From assembly GCA_032209605.1 (NCBI GenBank), contig JASFXZ010000001.1, positions 22,634,619 to 22,698,618 on the forward strand: a stretch of DNA of 64,000 bases, in the 5' to 3' direction. The position numbers and the translations under genes were made by a program. The notes beneath the pieces were generated by a model. The model had not been told where the DNA came from and did no database searches. It saw only the letters and a list, made by a program, of their open reading frames with translations. The DNA comes from Mactromeris polynyma (lineage: Eukaryota > Mollusca > Bivalvia > Venerida > Mactridae). Below, in pieces: positions 1 to 10,900 of this stretch. Within the stretch, counting starts at the first letter, position 1; the number at the start of each line of letters is the position of its first letter.

Positions 1-181
1 CCATAGCGTTATAAAAACCTTCACTGATAGTAGTGATCATCGACCCACTATCTATCAGTGCAGTGGTTAAACGTGCATTGATAACGATCTCAGACTCATT
101 AGCCGCTCCTATAAGTCTGTCAAACAGTTTCTTCTTTGTTCCAATAGGGCTCGTCTGCTTGTCCTCTAATCGCCCTTTCAT
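1..181 (-). CDS. pol: Pol N-terminus with aspartic protease active site (partial)
   Basis: This open frame lies one base back (-1) from gag and runs unbroken to the window edge. About 45 residues in it encodes ALIDSGS followed by a hydrophobic/threonine stretch; the DSGS codons are at 52-41. This is the retropepsin active-site motif (D-S/T-G) of retroelement proteases, which cleave Gag-Pol. The ATG at 181-179 overlaps the gag stop codon (ATGA), so reinitiation is possible. However, the frame is also open back to the slippery site at 202-196, which favours synthesis as a Gag-Pol fusion by frameshifting. No zinc knuckle is encoded between Gag and the protease. The frame assignment is certain; the mode of expression is inferred. 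Confidence 0.85.
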   Translation of the reverse strand, partial: MKGRLEDKQTSPIGTKKKLFDRLIGAANESEIVINARLTTALIDSGSMITTISEGFYNAM

Positions 182-202
182 AGAGAACCGGGCTCGTTTA
201 AA
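146..202 (-). promoter_or_regulatory. -1 ribosomal frameshift signal with H-type pseudoknot
   Basis: The heptamer TTTAAAC (202-196) sits in the gag frame as T-TTA-AAC, the canonical X-XXY-YYZ slippery form. An 8-base spacer (195-188) follows. Stem 1 is TTCTCTA (187-181) with TAGAGGA (168-162), 7 pairs including one G-T. Five bases of its loop, AGGGC (176-172), can pair with GCCCT (150-146) downstream of stem 1, giving an H-type pseudoknot with loops of 4, 3 and 11 bases. After a -1 slip the next codons enter the open protease frame. Spacer and stem lengths fall in the range known for retroviral gag-pol signals. Pairing was done by eye. Confidence 0.8.
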
Positions 203-1935
203 GATGGTTGATCTCTCTGGTAATTGCCTCCTCCTCTACCTCTGTAACGCCCTCGTCCTCTTCCATTCCCGTTACCTTGACTACTGCTATCTTGCTGTAA
301 ATTATTCACCTTTTGCTCTAACTTATCCATTTTCTCAATCAGGGTCTTTAACAAGTTATCAGAATCGTTCTTACCTTCTGCCCGTTCGTCTCTACCTTGC
401 TGGTACTGTCTCGCTTTCGGCTTCGTTCCACTTCTTTCTTTCTCTAATCTTATCTCAAACTCCTCCGATCTTACCCTGTTCCGTAACATTTCAAAGCTAA
501 CATTACTTTCAAAATGAACGCGTGTAGCTTCCTTGAGCTGTTCATTTCTAAGCCCTCTCCAGAACCTCTTCTTCAGCATTGCATTCTTCTCTACATCAGT
601 TATTATCGCCTTCCTTGCAGCTTGCAATAACATCTCCTCCAAACGTAACCCCCATTCTACGACAGTTTCGTTCTCTTCTTGGCTGGTCATAAAGAAATGG
701 CACAGAATGCTGTCTTTGCTTGCAACATTCCCAAACGCATCCTCAAGTTTACTAACCACCTGGTCAACTGTAGCAGTTGGCCCAAGATGTAGCATAATTC
801 TCTTCGCATGTCCCTTTAACGATTTTCTTACCGCTTGCATAACGACAATCTCTGCATACGAGAATTGTACATTTTCCACCTCCATCTTCCATTCTTCGTA
901 GGTTGCTTCATTCCTAGGTCTAGGTTCTACTCCAGAATAATAAGTCAAGTTCAGTTTGATATTTAAATTATCTCTCGCTTCTTTTCCTTTGCTACTCAAC
1001 AATTCTTCCGTATCTATCAATTCCTTCGTTTGTCGGTCTCTGCCGTGCATAACGTATCCATGTTCGGCAACTTCCTTCTCCTTCACTTCATCTTGTCTAT
1101 ATATCAAATGGTCGCTTTCTGTATATGTCTTATTAGTCCCGTCTATTTCTCTATTCCTTTCAGTATCATTCCTTTCCACAGTTTCTAGTCTTTCCTTTAA
1201 CTCTGCTTCTTTCCTATCAGTTTCCTGCTCTCGTACGTGCATACTCCTTTCCATATCTCCAAACTTCTGAAGCATTGTCCTTTCCATGTCCATAATCCTT
1301 TCCTCGTATCCTTTCATGTTTCTATCCGCTTCTGCTATTTTCTTTTCAAGTGCTGTTTCTTTCTCTCTTATCACCACTTCTCTATTACTAATTTCCAGCT
1401 CCCTCTCCTGTAGAATCACCTTCATCATATCTCGCTCCTCCTTTTCATTCCGTTCCCTTTCTTCGAATTCTCTTAACCGTCTTTCTGATTCTTTACTTTC
1501 TATTTCACTTTCAATCCGACTAGTTTCAATATCTCTTAACTTTTGACTTAACTCCGCTATCTGTTCGTTTAATGTATTATGTTCCTTTGTCTCCTTAGCT
1601 CCACCTGTTATCCGCTTTGCCTCACTAACGTTTCTCTCCTCGCTATCCATATATGTTCTATCCGGGGTTCTATTTCTCGTCGACTCCATAAAGCTGATCT
1701 TTCTTCTTAATAATCTTAATGAACTATCTAATCTTGGAAACATCTCAGCTTCCTTGCTCATGCTGTCATCATCAGCCTTTTCTGTAAGACCCTGGTCAAT
1801 ACTTGGTCCAATCTTTGCAGATTTCCTAATCTGTTTAATGATTAAGTTTCTTTGCTGGTTGATCCTATCTATTTCCTTATCCATATTCCTCTTATCCAAT
1901 CTCTCCTGCCTTTCACTAGATCCTCCTGAAGCCAT
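178..1935 (-). CDS. gag: Retrotransposon Gag-like polyprotein with long coiled coil and RGG tail
   Basis: A complete 585-residue frame from ATG to TGA. Residues 60-260 are dominated by E, R and K with regular heptads, predicting a long coiled coil. Residues about 325-500 resemble the retrotransposon Gag capsid fold shared with the PNMA/Arc type: a conserved W349, the stretch SLKGHAKRIMLHLG at 372-385, an L..AFG segment at 397-402, then F..SQEENETVVEW near 415-428 and RLEEMLLQA. A second short coiled coil lies at 524-548. The tail (555-575) is a Gly/Arg RGG-type region, presumably for nucleic acid binding; no CCHC zinc knuckle is present. Its role would be particle assembly and RNA packaging. 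The long coiled coil and missing knuckle are unusual. Gag-type identity is inferred from these motifs and the adjoining protease frame. Confidence 0.85.
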   Translation of the reverse strand: MASGGSSERQERLDKRNMDKEIDRINQQRNLIIKQIRKSAKIGPSIDQGLTEKADDDSMSKEAEMFPRLDSSLRLLRRKISFMESTRNRTPDRTYMDSEERNVSEAKRITGGAKETKEHNTLNEQIAELSQKLRDIETSRIESEIESKESERRLREFEERERNEKEERDMMKVILQERELEISNREVVIREKETALEKKIAEADRNMKGYEERIMDMERTMLQKFGDMERSMHVREQETDRKEAELKERLETVERNDTERNREIDGTNKTYTESDHLIYRQDEVKEKEVAEHGYVMHGRDRQTKELIDTEELLSSKGKEARDNLNIKLNLTYYSGVEPRPRNEATYEEWKMEVENVQFSYAEIVVMQAVRKSLKGHAKRIMLHLGPTATVDQVVSKLEDAFGNVASKDSILCHFFMTSQEENETVVEWGLRLEEMLLQAARKAIITDVEKNAMLKKRFWRGLRNEQLKEATRVHFESNVSFEMLRNRVRSEEFEIRLEKERSGTKPKARQYQQGRDERAEGKNDSDNLLKTLIEKMDKLEQKVNNLQQDSSSQGNGNGRGRGRYRGRGGGNYQRDQPSLNEPGSL

Positions 1936-2557
1936 ATTCGTTCTTTACACGATGTCGCTCACACTTCACTATAGCACTAATTCACGGTATACAATTCAAT
2001 TTCATTCACATTCAACTCCTAGCTGTGAAAACACTACCCGTCTATACTATTCAACTGAAGTATAACACTCAATTCAGTTAAAACCGCACAACTCGAAGTT
2101 AATATTCAACCGTGGCACGTCACGTACACCGTAGATTAAAGTTCTGTATAGTTGAACTTCAACTATACACACATTCAAATTCAACACAAGTTCCAGTCAA
2201 ATTAGTATGGCACAAATAATACAATACACCATACTACTTGACATTTCACACACAGTAGACAATATACTGTACAATATCAATGGCAAAACAAAATCAAAAT
2301 AGTTACCGAATAAGTAGCTTTGCTATGCTGCTCACCCGCAACAACAAAAATTCGTCCCGAATTTAGCCACAATACAACAAAACCAATTATCACTTCAAAG
2401 TAATGATGTATTCACTTAACAACCCACAACCTACCTCTACTACTAGCCTATATATGTTTATCAATTTAATTATTTATTTCAATAGTTATTTATTGCACCG
2501 CAATAAATATTGTCAATTTATTTCATTAAATCTCCCATAGTTTGTCCCTAATTATCA
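1936..2557 (-). promoter_or_regulatory. Leader and probable 5' LTR of the retrotransposon
   Basis: This is the region upstream of gag on the minus strand. A TATA-like box (CATATATAGG on the minus strand, about 2447-2456) lies about 100 bases inside the proposed LTR edge and could drive the genomic transcript. Long reading frames are absent. I could not identify the LTR's inner CA end or a convincing tRNA primer-binding site. The stretch is AT-rich, with several TTGAATTTGAATG-like near-repeats around 1990-2190. Confidence 0.5.
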
Positions 2558-2710
2558 CTAATGGTCGGCCAAGCCATTCCTTGCGCCCATGTTCCCTTAC
2601 GTATGTACCATTGAGCCTCCTTAAATGCCTTATGTTTTATGGTTTGTTCTTTTCCCGGAGGTCTGTATGGAGAGGCAGTCTCCCTAGCAACTTATTCTCT
2701 CTCCTAGATG
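2545..2710 (+). repeat. Dispersed repeat family A, copy 1
   Basis: It shares a series of boxes with the other copies: ATGGTCGGCCAAGC, CCTTGCGCC.TGTTCCC, then CCTCCTTAA.TGCC, TTATGTTTT, TTTTCCCGGAGGTCTGT, a GAGGCA-type box and GCAACTTATTCTCTCT. The copy begins where the LTR retrotransposon appears to end, so the retrotransposon probably landed in or beside it. Confidence 0.65.
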
Positions 2711-3639
2711 AAACATTTTATTAAAGCAATCTATAAAGAAATCATAGCAATTCAGTTTATCTTTTCTAATCATGATAAACTGTCATTAAATCTACGTTTG
2801 TTTCTTATTTGTCATATTCCGTACATCAATCAATTCCAATCTTCTTGTCAATAACACAGACTCAATTTGAAGGAAAAACCTTTATATCATAAGATGTTTA
2901 TACTTATACCATTCATTAAGCATTAGACTTGGGACTTCTTATTTATTTTACATAAGCGGATGTCCAGTGAAGTATTAGTTTTGTATACCTCAAAATATTT
3001 TCTCCTCACTTCTTCGTTGGAATGAATATATAAATAAGATGATTGTATAAGACATTGACTTCCAGAAATCAAGATCCACCTGGAGGGGTGAAGTAAAACA
3101 AGCCTAGTTGCTTATTGGTAATTAAGCAGACAAATATACTGTAACACTATTCAGATTAATTCTTAAATTTGCTATAAAAAGCAGCCAAAATATAACTGGG
3201 TGGACCATGGTCTTAACATACTGTTGTATTGTATGGAGAAGGTTTGTACTTGTAATACATTAAAATGCTATGTCTACTCCTGCTACGTTTTGTCTAAGAA
3301 TACAATCAATTACAGGGGAAAAGATACAGAGGATTATCCATTGTTAACGGTTATGATTCGCACAATAAATAAACGACTGGTTGTTTTGTTAAGTTATTGG
3401 ATATATTTTATAGCCATAACGATTTTGACATCTGTCGAAATAATGAACTAAAATAATCACCTAATGCATTCCTTAGTTGTTTATACAATTCTGTGTAATT
3501 ACATGATGTACGCAGTCTTCTTTGTGTTTCTGATTTCAATTTTGAGCGATGTATTGTTTACTTTAGTGGCACATCTGATATCCCCAATAGTAGTTTAAGT
3601 TTGTATATTTTAACTAATGCTGACATTATTTAAAGGAAA
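2711..3639. other. Non-coding, nothing recognised
   Basis: AT-rich sequence. The only open frame of note (3200-3451, +) has no recognisable domain and biased composition, and is probably chance. Confidence 0.5.
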
Positions 3640-3815
3640 TATATGGTGCAGGGAGGTCCCATTCACAAATCAGGATGTCCCTAAACAGTTGTACACAAGG
3701 GGTGGATTAGCACACACAAAAACAACAAACGGATCAGGGGTACAAACAGGGAGGGGACAGAACTCAAAACCGAAGTGAACAAACACACAAGAAAATCACA
3801 CTGCTACACTAGTGG
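3640..3815 (-). repeat. Dispersed repeat family A, inner part, minus orientation
   Basis: Read on the minus strand this contains CCTCCCTG followed by TTTGT boxes and CCTGATTTGTGAATG. It lines up with the minus strand of 26420-26610 and the plus strand near 62890-63060. It lacks the GTATGTGGCGTTCCC end box, so it is a fragment. Alignment was by eye and partial. Confidence 0.4.
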
Positions 3816-4931
3816 TTGTTGTATAATATAAACAGACAAATTATTAGCGTAATAAATTTATTTTACATGTTTCATTAGCCATTGCTTACTTTTACAATCG
3901 TTTTGGGATTGGTTAGGCGTTGTGACTGAATGTTTCTTCCGGTCCTTAGTTATCGCTTTTTTGTTGCAATTGCATTAACATCAGGAAGAGAAGCGCATGT
4001 AAGCACATCCCCAAACATGGCTTCCACAAACATGTCTAGGGTATCATATAGTATTAACTACCACTCCTGGTTGATTGAATAATAACATGCTAAAGGTCAT
4101 CACACGTCACATTACAATACAGCTGTAATGATAAGGAGTTTGCATTGATGGTATCCACGTCAAGATTTTCTGCAACGAGTAAACAACATAATACTGAATT
4201 TATATGGACTGCCACGGATGCCATTAATCAGATTGCATCGGTTGCAAGACAGTAAAATTGGTTCCTTATCTATCTTTAATAGGCGATGTTGCCTTTTTAA
4301 AGACATGCTTTGTTGCTGCATTGCAAAACGGCACATGCATGAAAAACAAACGTATTTTTAACGATAACAACCACTTGAGACACTTGGTAATCATTGTTAC
4401 AACAACATTCGCGTTATGTGATAAAAATGTCCCAATACGACTTCCCATTTTCTGACTTACATTAACACACCACCAAACGAACCGGGATGAAGCCAACAAA
4501 TGGTGATGTTTGGACACAATTATTGCTATTAGATGTAATTTTATTATGTTATCTAATGCTACAGAAGTTGCCCTATTGTCTGCATTAGTATGGAATATTT
4601 CAACTGAAATGTGTTATACGACGTTGTACCATGGTAACAAGCTGTCGTATATAGACCGAAGATATTTACTTGAATAGATCGTGACAGCTGCTACATTGTA
4701 TGTGCATCATTGAATGAAAACAAAATGTTACTGAATATTTATATCTAAATTATTGTCAGAATAAAAATTTAATTAACAATACCCATCGACAAGAGTAGCA
4801 AAAACTAAACAGAATATAAATCATTTAAAATAACGAAACAAAAAGTGATGCATTCATGAAATCTGAACGGCATGTATAAAGCCTACTCAAGGTTAAGGAG
4901 TGAATAAGTTGGTAAGGGCACGCCATGATAT
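3816..4931. other. Non-coding, nothing recognised
   Basis: No supported gene. Two open frames on opposite strands over the same interval (4258-4517) have no family resemblance. Confidence 0.45.
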
Positions 4932-5145
4932 ATGTGCCCAATATGAATTGAATCAATCCATCCTTTTAAGGGTTATTAATCGGAAACCATTTTAAGTCTG
5001 AACATGCCATAACTCCTCCAAACAGGGGTGAATGGTGGCCAATATCGAACTTGGCCTGTATTTCATTATCTTATTATTATGTACCCAATATGAATTGAAA
5101 CCATCCATCCATTCAAGAGTTATTGATCGGAAACCAATTTTTCCC
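4932..5145 (+). repeat. Tandemly duplicated dispersed repeat
   Basis: Two diverged copies of a segment of about 65 bases (4932-4998 and 5079-5144) share CCCAATATGAATTGAA, CCATCC, a GTTAT box and ATCGGAAACCA. They are separated by GTGAATGGTGGCCAATATCG-type sequence. The second copy ends in CCCGGACGG. The arrangement suggests part of an old repetitive element; its class cannot be told from two copies. Confidence 0.5.
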
Positions 5146-5770
5146 GGACGGTCAGGCGTAACACGTTATGCCCATTCACCTTACTTCGAATGGCGGGGGC
5201 ATAAAACAAGTTGGCCACGGACAGAAAGGGAATTGAAATTAACACGAACACTGTAACAAGCCAAAAATGTTATAAGGGAAATAGGAATCTTAATATTTAT
5301 CAAAACAAATAAAACAGAAATATTATAGATTCCAAGACTGGCCGACTGCATGGAGCAAGTGAAACAGTTAGGAGGCTTAGCCAAGTGTGATGAAACAACA
5401 ATCATTCGGCAATCAGCGAAGTCGTGAAACAACTGATAAATGTACTGTTTCTCATTTTAATTTAGATTTGATTCAGACGCAACATCGAAAATTAGGTACA
5501 CTTTAGCTTATTAATAGATTATGATCATCCAAGTTTGTACACCCGCTATGCTTCCGAAAATAATGCTAGTTACGATCATTATAACATAGTCTTATCACTT
5601 TGTTTTCGAAGTAGCATTTATTGAACTATTGTACATATATTAAATAAATTTGTATAATGCGATGAAAGTGTTTAAGTTTGAACTTATTTATTTTGTTATC
5701 GATTGTGAAACAAGTTCTAACAACTTACATGACATTTTGTACACTAATCACTCTCGATAACCGCTTCCCG
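5146..5770. other. Non-coding, nothing recognised
   Basis: AT-rich and without a supported gene or repeat. Confidence 0.45.
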
Positions 5771-5827
5771 GCTACCAACCAGTACTCGCGCTGACAATCA
5801 ATACTCGCGCTGCCAACCAGTACTCAC
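5771..5827 (+). repeat. Short tandem repeat, 3 x 19 bp
   Basis: Three consecutive units of the form GCTGCCAACCAGTACTCGC differ at a few positions and are followed by a partial GCTG. Locally GC-rich within AT-rich DNA. Confidence 0.7.
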
Positions 5828-6415
5828 GCTGAAAGTTGATTTCTGCAATTACCATGAATGTTGATACATATATTACGTTGAAAACATAATTACGGTAAGG
5901 GCTTGTATATTTTTTCTGTTTGTCAATATGCTGTCTAGTCGATGTTAAATGGCAATTCGGCTTAATCAGGATGGCGAAATTAATGCAGTCTAGACAGTTT
6001 CTAAATACGATTCAACATACGTATCCATACGCGTATCAAGCCATATTTGAGACTGTTAAATTGACATTCGATGTGGTTTGATAATTGCCCCTGTAACATT
6101 GATACAATTCAATATGTTTATTGTCAGCTCAGAAAGTATAAAATCGTAATAAATGCTAACAAAAATTAATCAATTGATCATTCACGGATTTACTTATCGG
6201 AATTAGTTGAGCTATTCAAACTTATACAACAACGTATACTTTCCTGAGTTCTGCAGAAATCATATCAAAAGAATATTAACTGTATGTACTCGTATTTCGT
6301 CGTCACTACTAAATTGCGTTGTAATACAGGATCTTTCTTTGTGCATTAAACAAGTTGATTGTCACAGTACTATACTCTGTATTGTATTTAAGTAGTTGAT
6401 TAAAATGTTTCATAC
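5828..6415. other. Non-coding, nothing recognised
   Basis: No supported gene or repeat. Confidence 0.45.
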
Positions 6416-6585
6416 CTACAAATATGAATCCTTGCGCCCCTGTTCCCATGCATGTTTACCCTTGCACATCTTCAGTGCCTAATGTTTTGTAGACTGTTGT
6501 TTTCCCGGGGATCTGTGTGACGAGGCATGGTTTTGTGTATGTGGCGCTCCCTGTAATAACTTAATTTCTCTCCATACGCCAATAT
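6416..6585 (+). repeat. Dispersed repeat family A, copy 2
   Basis: Carries the family boxes in order: CCTTGCGCCCCTGTTCCC, TTTACCCTTGCACAT, TCAGTGCCTAATGTTTTGT, TGTTGTTTTCCCGGGGATCTGTGTG, then TTGTGTATGTGGCG, TCCCTGTA and a terminal TTTCTCTCC. This is one of the better preserved end sections. Confidence 0.7.
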
Positions 6586-7950
6586 AGTGCTGATTTTCTA
6601 CTTTTTGCAACTCTTGCAGAATTGGACCAATAGACTTAGACACCCTTGGATGCGACAAAACTGGGGATTAATGACAACGACTAAAACATCGAAATCTTAA
6701 TAGAAATGGCAAAACAACAATTGAAATTATAATCAGCATTATATCAACGGCACAAATTTCGTGATTGTCTCTTGCTAATTCTATGTGTAAACTATGTCTT
6801 TTACTTTCATTTTCGGATGGCCATTGGTGCCTGTTCTTAAAAAGATACATCAACACAACAAAAAATCAATGGAAACAAAATGGATGATTTTTTTCAACCA
6901 CATTGTTGTCACTTAGACTCTCTTACACTTGGTAATGCAATTCCCCACCCCGATACAATTTAAAAACCAATTGAGCGTACGTATACATCATTTGTATCTG
7001 CTTTATGTAATACCATTATGCCCACCCTTAAAAGATGTTTGCTTAAATTAACCAGATCCAACAAAAGTGAGGTGGGTATGTAGGTTGGTAATTATTTATT
7101 TATTTATTGATTTTTTTTATTATCATACTAACATTAACTATTAATACGCTGCTAAAAATAATTTCCCACCACTCCCCACAAGATATGTTTGATTATGAGA
7201 CATTTTTCTGGGTAGGTAGGCTTATGACAAACAAAGATTGATAAACATTTAATTATGACCTAAAGTGTCCGATACTGCCGGATAAACGTAAGATTTCTAC
7301 GTCTTTTCTGAACGATTAATCTCCAGAGAATATGGCTGTACTCTAACTGTACTCTATGTTTTTCCAAAAATGATTGCTTTTTAGTTAGACTGGAGGACTG
7401 GCAGCTATGATATTATATATCTATTTCTAGATTCAATATAATTTCTAGCTATGTCTGGAGAAGGCGCATGAAGCATTTTTTAATTTCTTAGAATCTGATA
7501 ATGTACAAGGACTGTACTAGAAGAGCCCTTGATATATTGGTCATGACACTAAGCACGAATATTTTTTCTAATTTTCTTTTGTAGGAAACTCAAATGTGAT
7601 CTATAACTGTACACTATTGTTTCAGATAATGAATTATACACAAATATTTTCATAAGTCATATGTTTTAATAATATCGTTATGATAGGAACTTCGCTGCCA
7701 AACTGATTGCAACAGTAAAACATAAAAAGCCCGAGTATGGAGCGAGAAGAAACCAATGAGCTGTCCCATATTAAAGACGCAGTCCCTAGTTTACGGCATA
7801 CGACTAGAGTCAAAAGTTCTTCCATCCGTTGAACACTGTATTTGTAGTGTTATTCGGATTTCAACTATTTTGAATTAATTTTGAATTAACAATGTGAAGT
7901 ATCTATCAGTCTCGTGTTATGAAAATAAATACATTATAGTCGCTTTTATA
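6586..7950. other. Non-coding, nothing recognised
   Basis: AT-rich; contains a short (ATTT)n run near 7092-7108. Open frames at 6668-6856 and 7634-7825 (minus) show no family features. Confidence 0.45.
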
Positions 7951-10900
7951 GGATAATGTAATTAAGTAAACAATATACTTGGCACTCAAATCACAACCCA
8001 CCCATCTTCTGTAGACTTGACTATTTCTTAATATCTTCCAACATATTAAACAATGTGAATGATTGCACAATTAAACCCGGTTACAAGTCCGACCATTCGG
8101 TAGTCACTTTTGACCTCAATCTCAAGACGGTAGAACGAGGAAAAGGTTTTTTTTAAATAAATAACTCAATACTATTAAACGAAGACTTCCAAACCAATGT
8201 CAAACTAGCAATCAAAGAAACCGCAGAAATAAATAAGAATTCAAACCCAAACACTCTATGGGAAGTTATAAAAGGAACCGTTCGAAATGAAGCCATTAGG
8301 TTATCTAGTAAAATACAAAAAACAAAGAAAGCAAATGAATTAAATATACTTAACAATATTAAAAAACTAGAACAACAACTGATCTCGCAACCTGATAATA
8401 TAAACTATCAAAATGAATTGACAACTCAAAAGACAATATTAAATGAAATAACAGAAGAGAAAATAAAAGGTATTCTATTACAATCAAGAGCCAAATGGAT
8501 CGAAGGGGCAGAAAAAAACACTAAGTATTTCGCAAATCCAGAACGCAAACGAGCAGAAAGTAAAACTATTCATCAATTAAAAATAGAAAATGACAAAATA
8601 GAACACCAACAAGAAAAAATTCTATCATACTGTAAAAGTTTCTATGAAAATTTATACAAAGAAGATAAAGACATAAATATTGATGAAGACCTATTCTCAA
8701 ATGGACATAAAATACTATCTGATGACAACAAAGATGTTACAAATGGATTGATATCAGAATATGAATGCTCCTCTGCATTGAAAGAAATGAATAACAATAA
8801 AAGTCCAGGATCGGATGGATTAAACGTGGAGTTTTATAAGCTCTTCTGGAGCGAAATTAAACAGTTTCTTATAAACTCGATAAACTACTCTTATGAAACA
8901 GGAAACTTAACAGAATTACAAACTCAGAGTATAATTACCTTAATTCCGAAACAAAATAAAGATCTTTTGTCAATAGATAATTGGAGACCCATATCATTGT
9001 TAAATGTAGATTATAAACTTGCATCAAAAGTCATTGCAAACAGAATAAAAAAGGTTATAAATCATCTAGTAAATGAAAATCATACTGGGTTTATTAAAGG
9101 TAGGTACATAGGCGAGAATGTCCGAACAATTTTAGAGACAATTGATTACATGAATGACCATCAAGAACCTGGTATAATATTTTTCTCCGATTTCCACAAA
9201 GCATTTGATAGTTTAAACCACAAGTTTATGTTCAAATGTCTAAAAGAACAAAATTTTAGTGACTCACTGATAAGATGGGTAAAACTTTTTTATAATGATG
9301 CAAAAAGGTGTATGGTCATCTTTCTGACTTCTTTAAAATAAAAATGGGGTACGACAGGGATGTCCTTTGTCACCTTATTTATTTATTCTGAGTATTGAAT
9401 TGCTGTCCGTATCTATTGACAAAAATAAAAACATTAAAGGTATAACACGTAATAACGTAAACACAAAACATACCTTATTTGCTGATGACGCAAGCTTTCT
9501 TCTCGATGGCACAAAAACTTCATTTGAAAATCTCATAAAAACCCTTGACATATGTTCAGTACTGCGCATTGGATCATCGAAAGATACAGACATTGTTTAT
9601 TGTCACTCAAGTGAATTCAATTGGACTTCAACGGAAGCCACAACTCTTGGCATAACATTTAGCAATAAGACCTCGTCAATGTATGAACTAAATTTATCTA
9701 ATAGAGTATCCGAATGTAAAAATATCCTGACAAACTGGAAACGGTGGAACCTGACTTTAATTGGTAAAATAACAGTTCTTAAAACTTTCATTCTTCCAAA
9801 ACTGATATATCCTCTAACTGTTCTCGAAACCCCACCTTCAAAGTTCATGAAATCCTTAAATACACTATTTTTGATTTCATATGGAATTCAAAACCAGATA
9901 AAATTCAGCGTAATGTATTAATTCAAGATTACAAAGATGGTGGTTTGAAAATGTTAGACATTTTTAGCTTTATTGATTCAATAAAAATAAGTTGGATACA
10001 AAGAATTGTTCAATCAAATGCAAACGTGAGCTTACAATACAAAAACGAATTAGAACATTATGGAGGATTACTGATCTTCAAGTGTAACATAAGTGAAAAA
10101 GAATGTAAAACTATTCCAATAAAATCTAAATTCTTAAAAGACATTTTAATTTCTTGGTCCAAAGTAAACTATTTAAATAAGGAGATAAGGTTACAAAAAC
10201 AAATTATTTGGAATAACTTAAACATAAAAGACCAGAATGATCAGCTTTTTTATTACAAAGAGTGGCATGCAAAAGGTATAATATTTATGGAACACATATA
10301 TGACTTTAGGAAAAAAAAGTTTTATAGTTTTTGAGCAGCTGAAATTTTTATATAACATTCAAAATAAGGACTATCTAAGATACCATACTCTAGTCGGTAA
10401 TATACCAAATTATTGGAAAACACAATTGGGAAATGTTACTATATGCTATGATACTGCAAACTATATGTTCGATAAAATAAACGATAAAACAAAACTAAGT
10501 AAACTTGTTTATACAATACTGATAAAAAATAAACTCCACGATGAACCAAAATATAAAAAGAAATGGAATCGGTTTTTTCCAAACGATAAAATCGAATGGA
10601 ACAATATCCTAACCACATCATCTCTTATCACAATTGACACAAAATTACGGGCATTCCAGTACAAATATATAATGAACATAATACCTGACAACTCATTCTT
10701 ACATAAAATAAAGATAGTTCAGTCAAGTCTTTGCGACTTCTGCAATATGTATACAGACTCAATATATCATATGTTTTGGGAATGTCAGATTATTCAGAAT
10801 TTCTGGACCGGTCTAAGAACATTTTTAGAAGAAAAACTTTCTAAAAAGATCAAACTCACTTTTAAAAACATCTCATTTTGTAATGTTATCGACAATAAAG

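Larger units (their letters stand above)
1..2557 (-). mobile_element. LTR retrotransposon, Ty3/Metaviridae-like, 5' part only
   Basis: The minus strand carries, in transcription order, a leader/LTR region, a complete gag frame and the start of a pol frame with a retropepsin active site. The element leaves the window at base 1, so reverse transcriptase, RNase H, integrase and the 3' LTR are not visible. The outer edge is placed near 2557, because family A repeat sequence starts there and an LTR-like TGATAATTAG start can be read on the minus strand. That edge is an inference; neither the LTR's inner end nor the primer-binding site could be fixed. Gag and the visible part of pol have no stops or breaks, unlike the other retroelements in the window, which suggests a fairly young insertion. 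Confidence 0.8.

Noticed and set aside
33..1546. Several plus-strand open frames opposite the retrotransposon
   Set aside because: They are complements of the gag and pol frames. Their Ser/Phe/Leu-rich peptides reflect the reverse of a Glu/Arg-rich coiled coil.
9375..10691. Minus-strand frames inside the LINE
   Set aside because: Shadows of the RT frame on the other strand.
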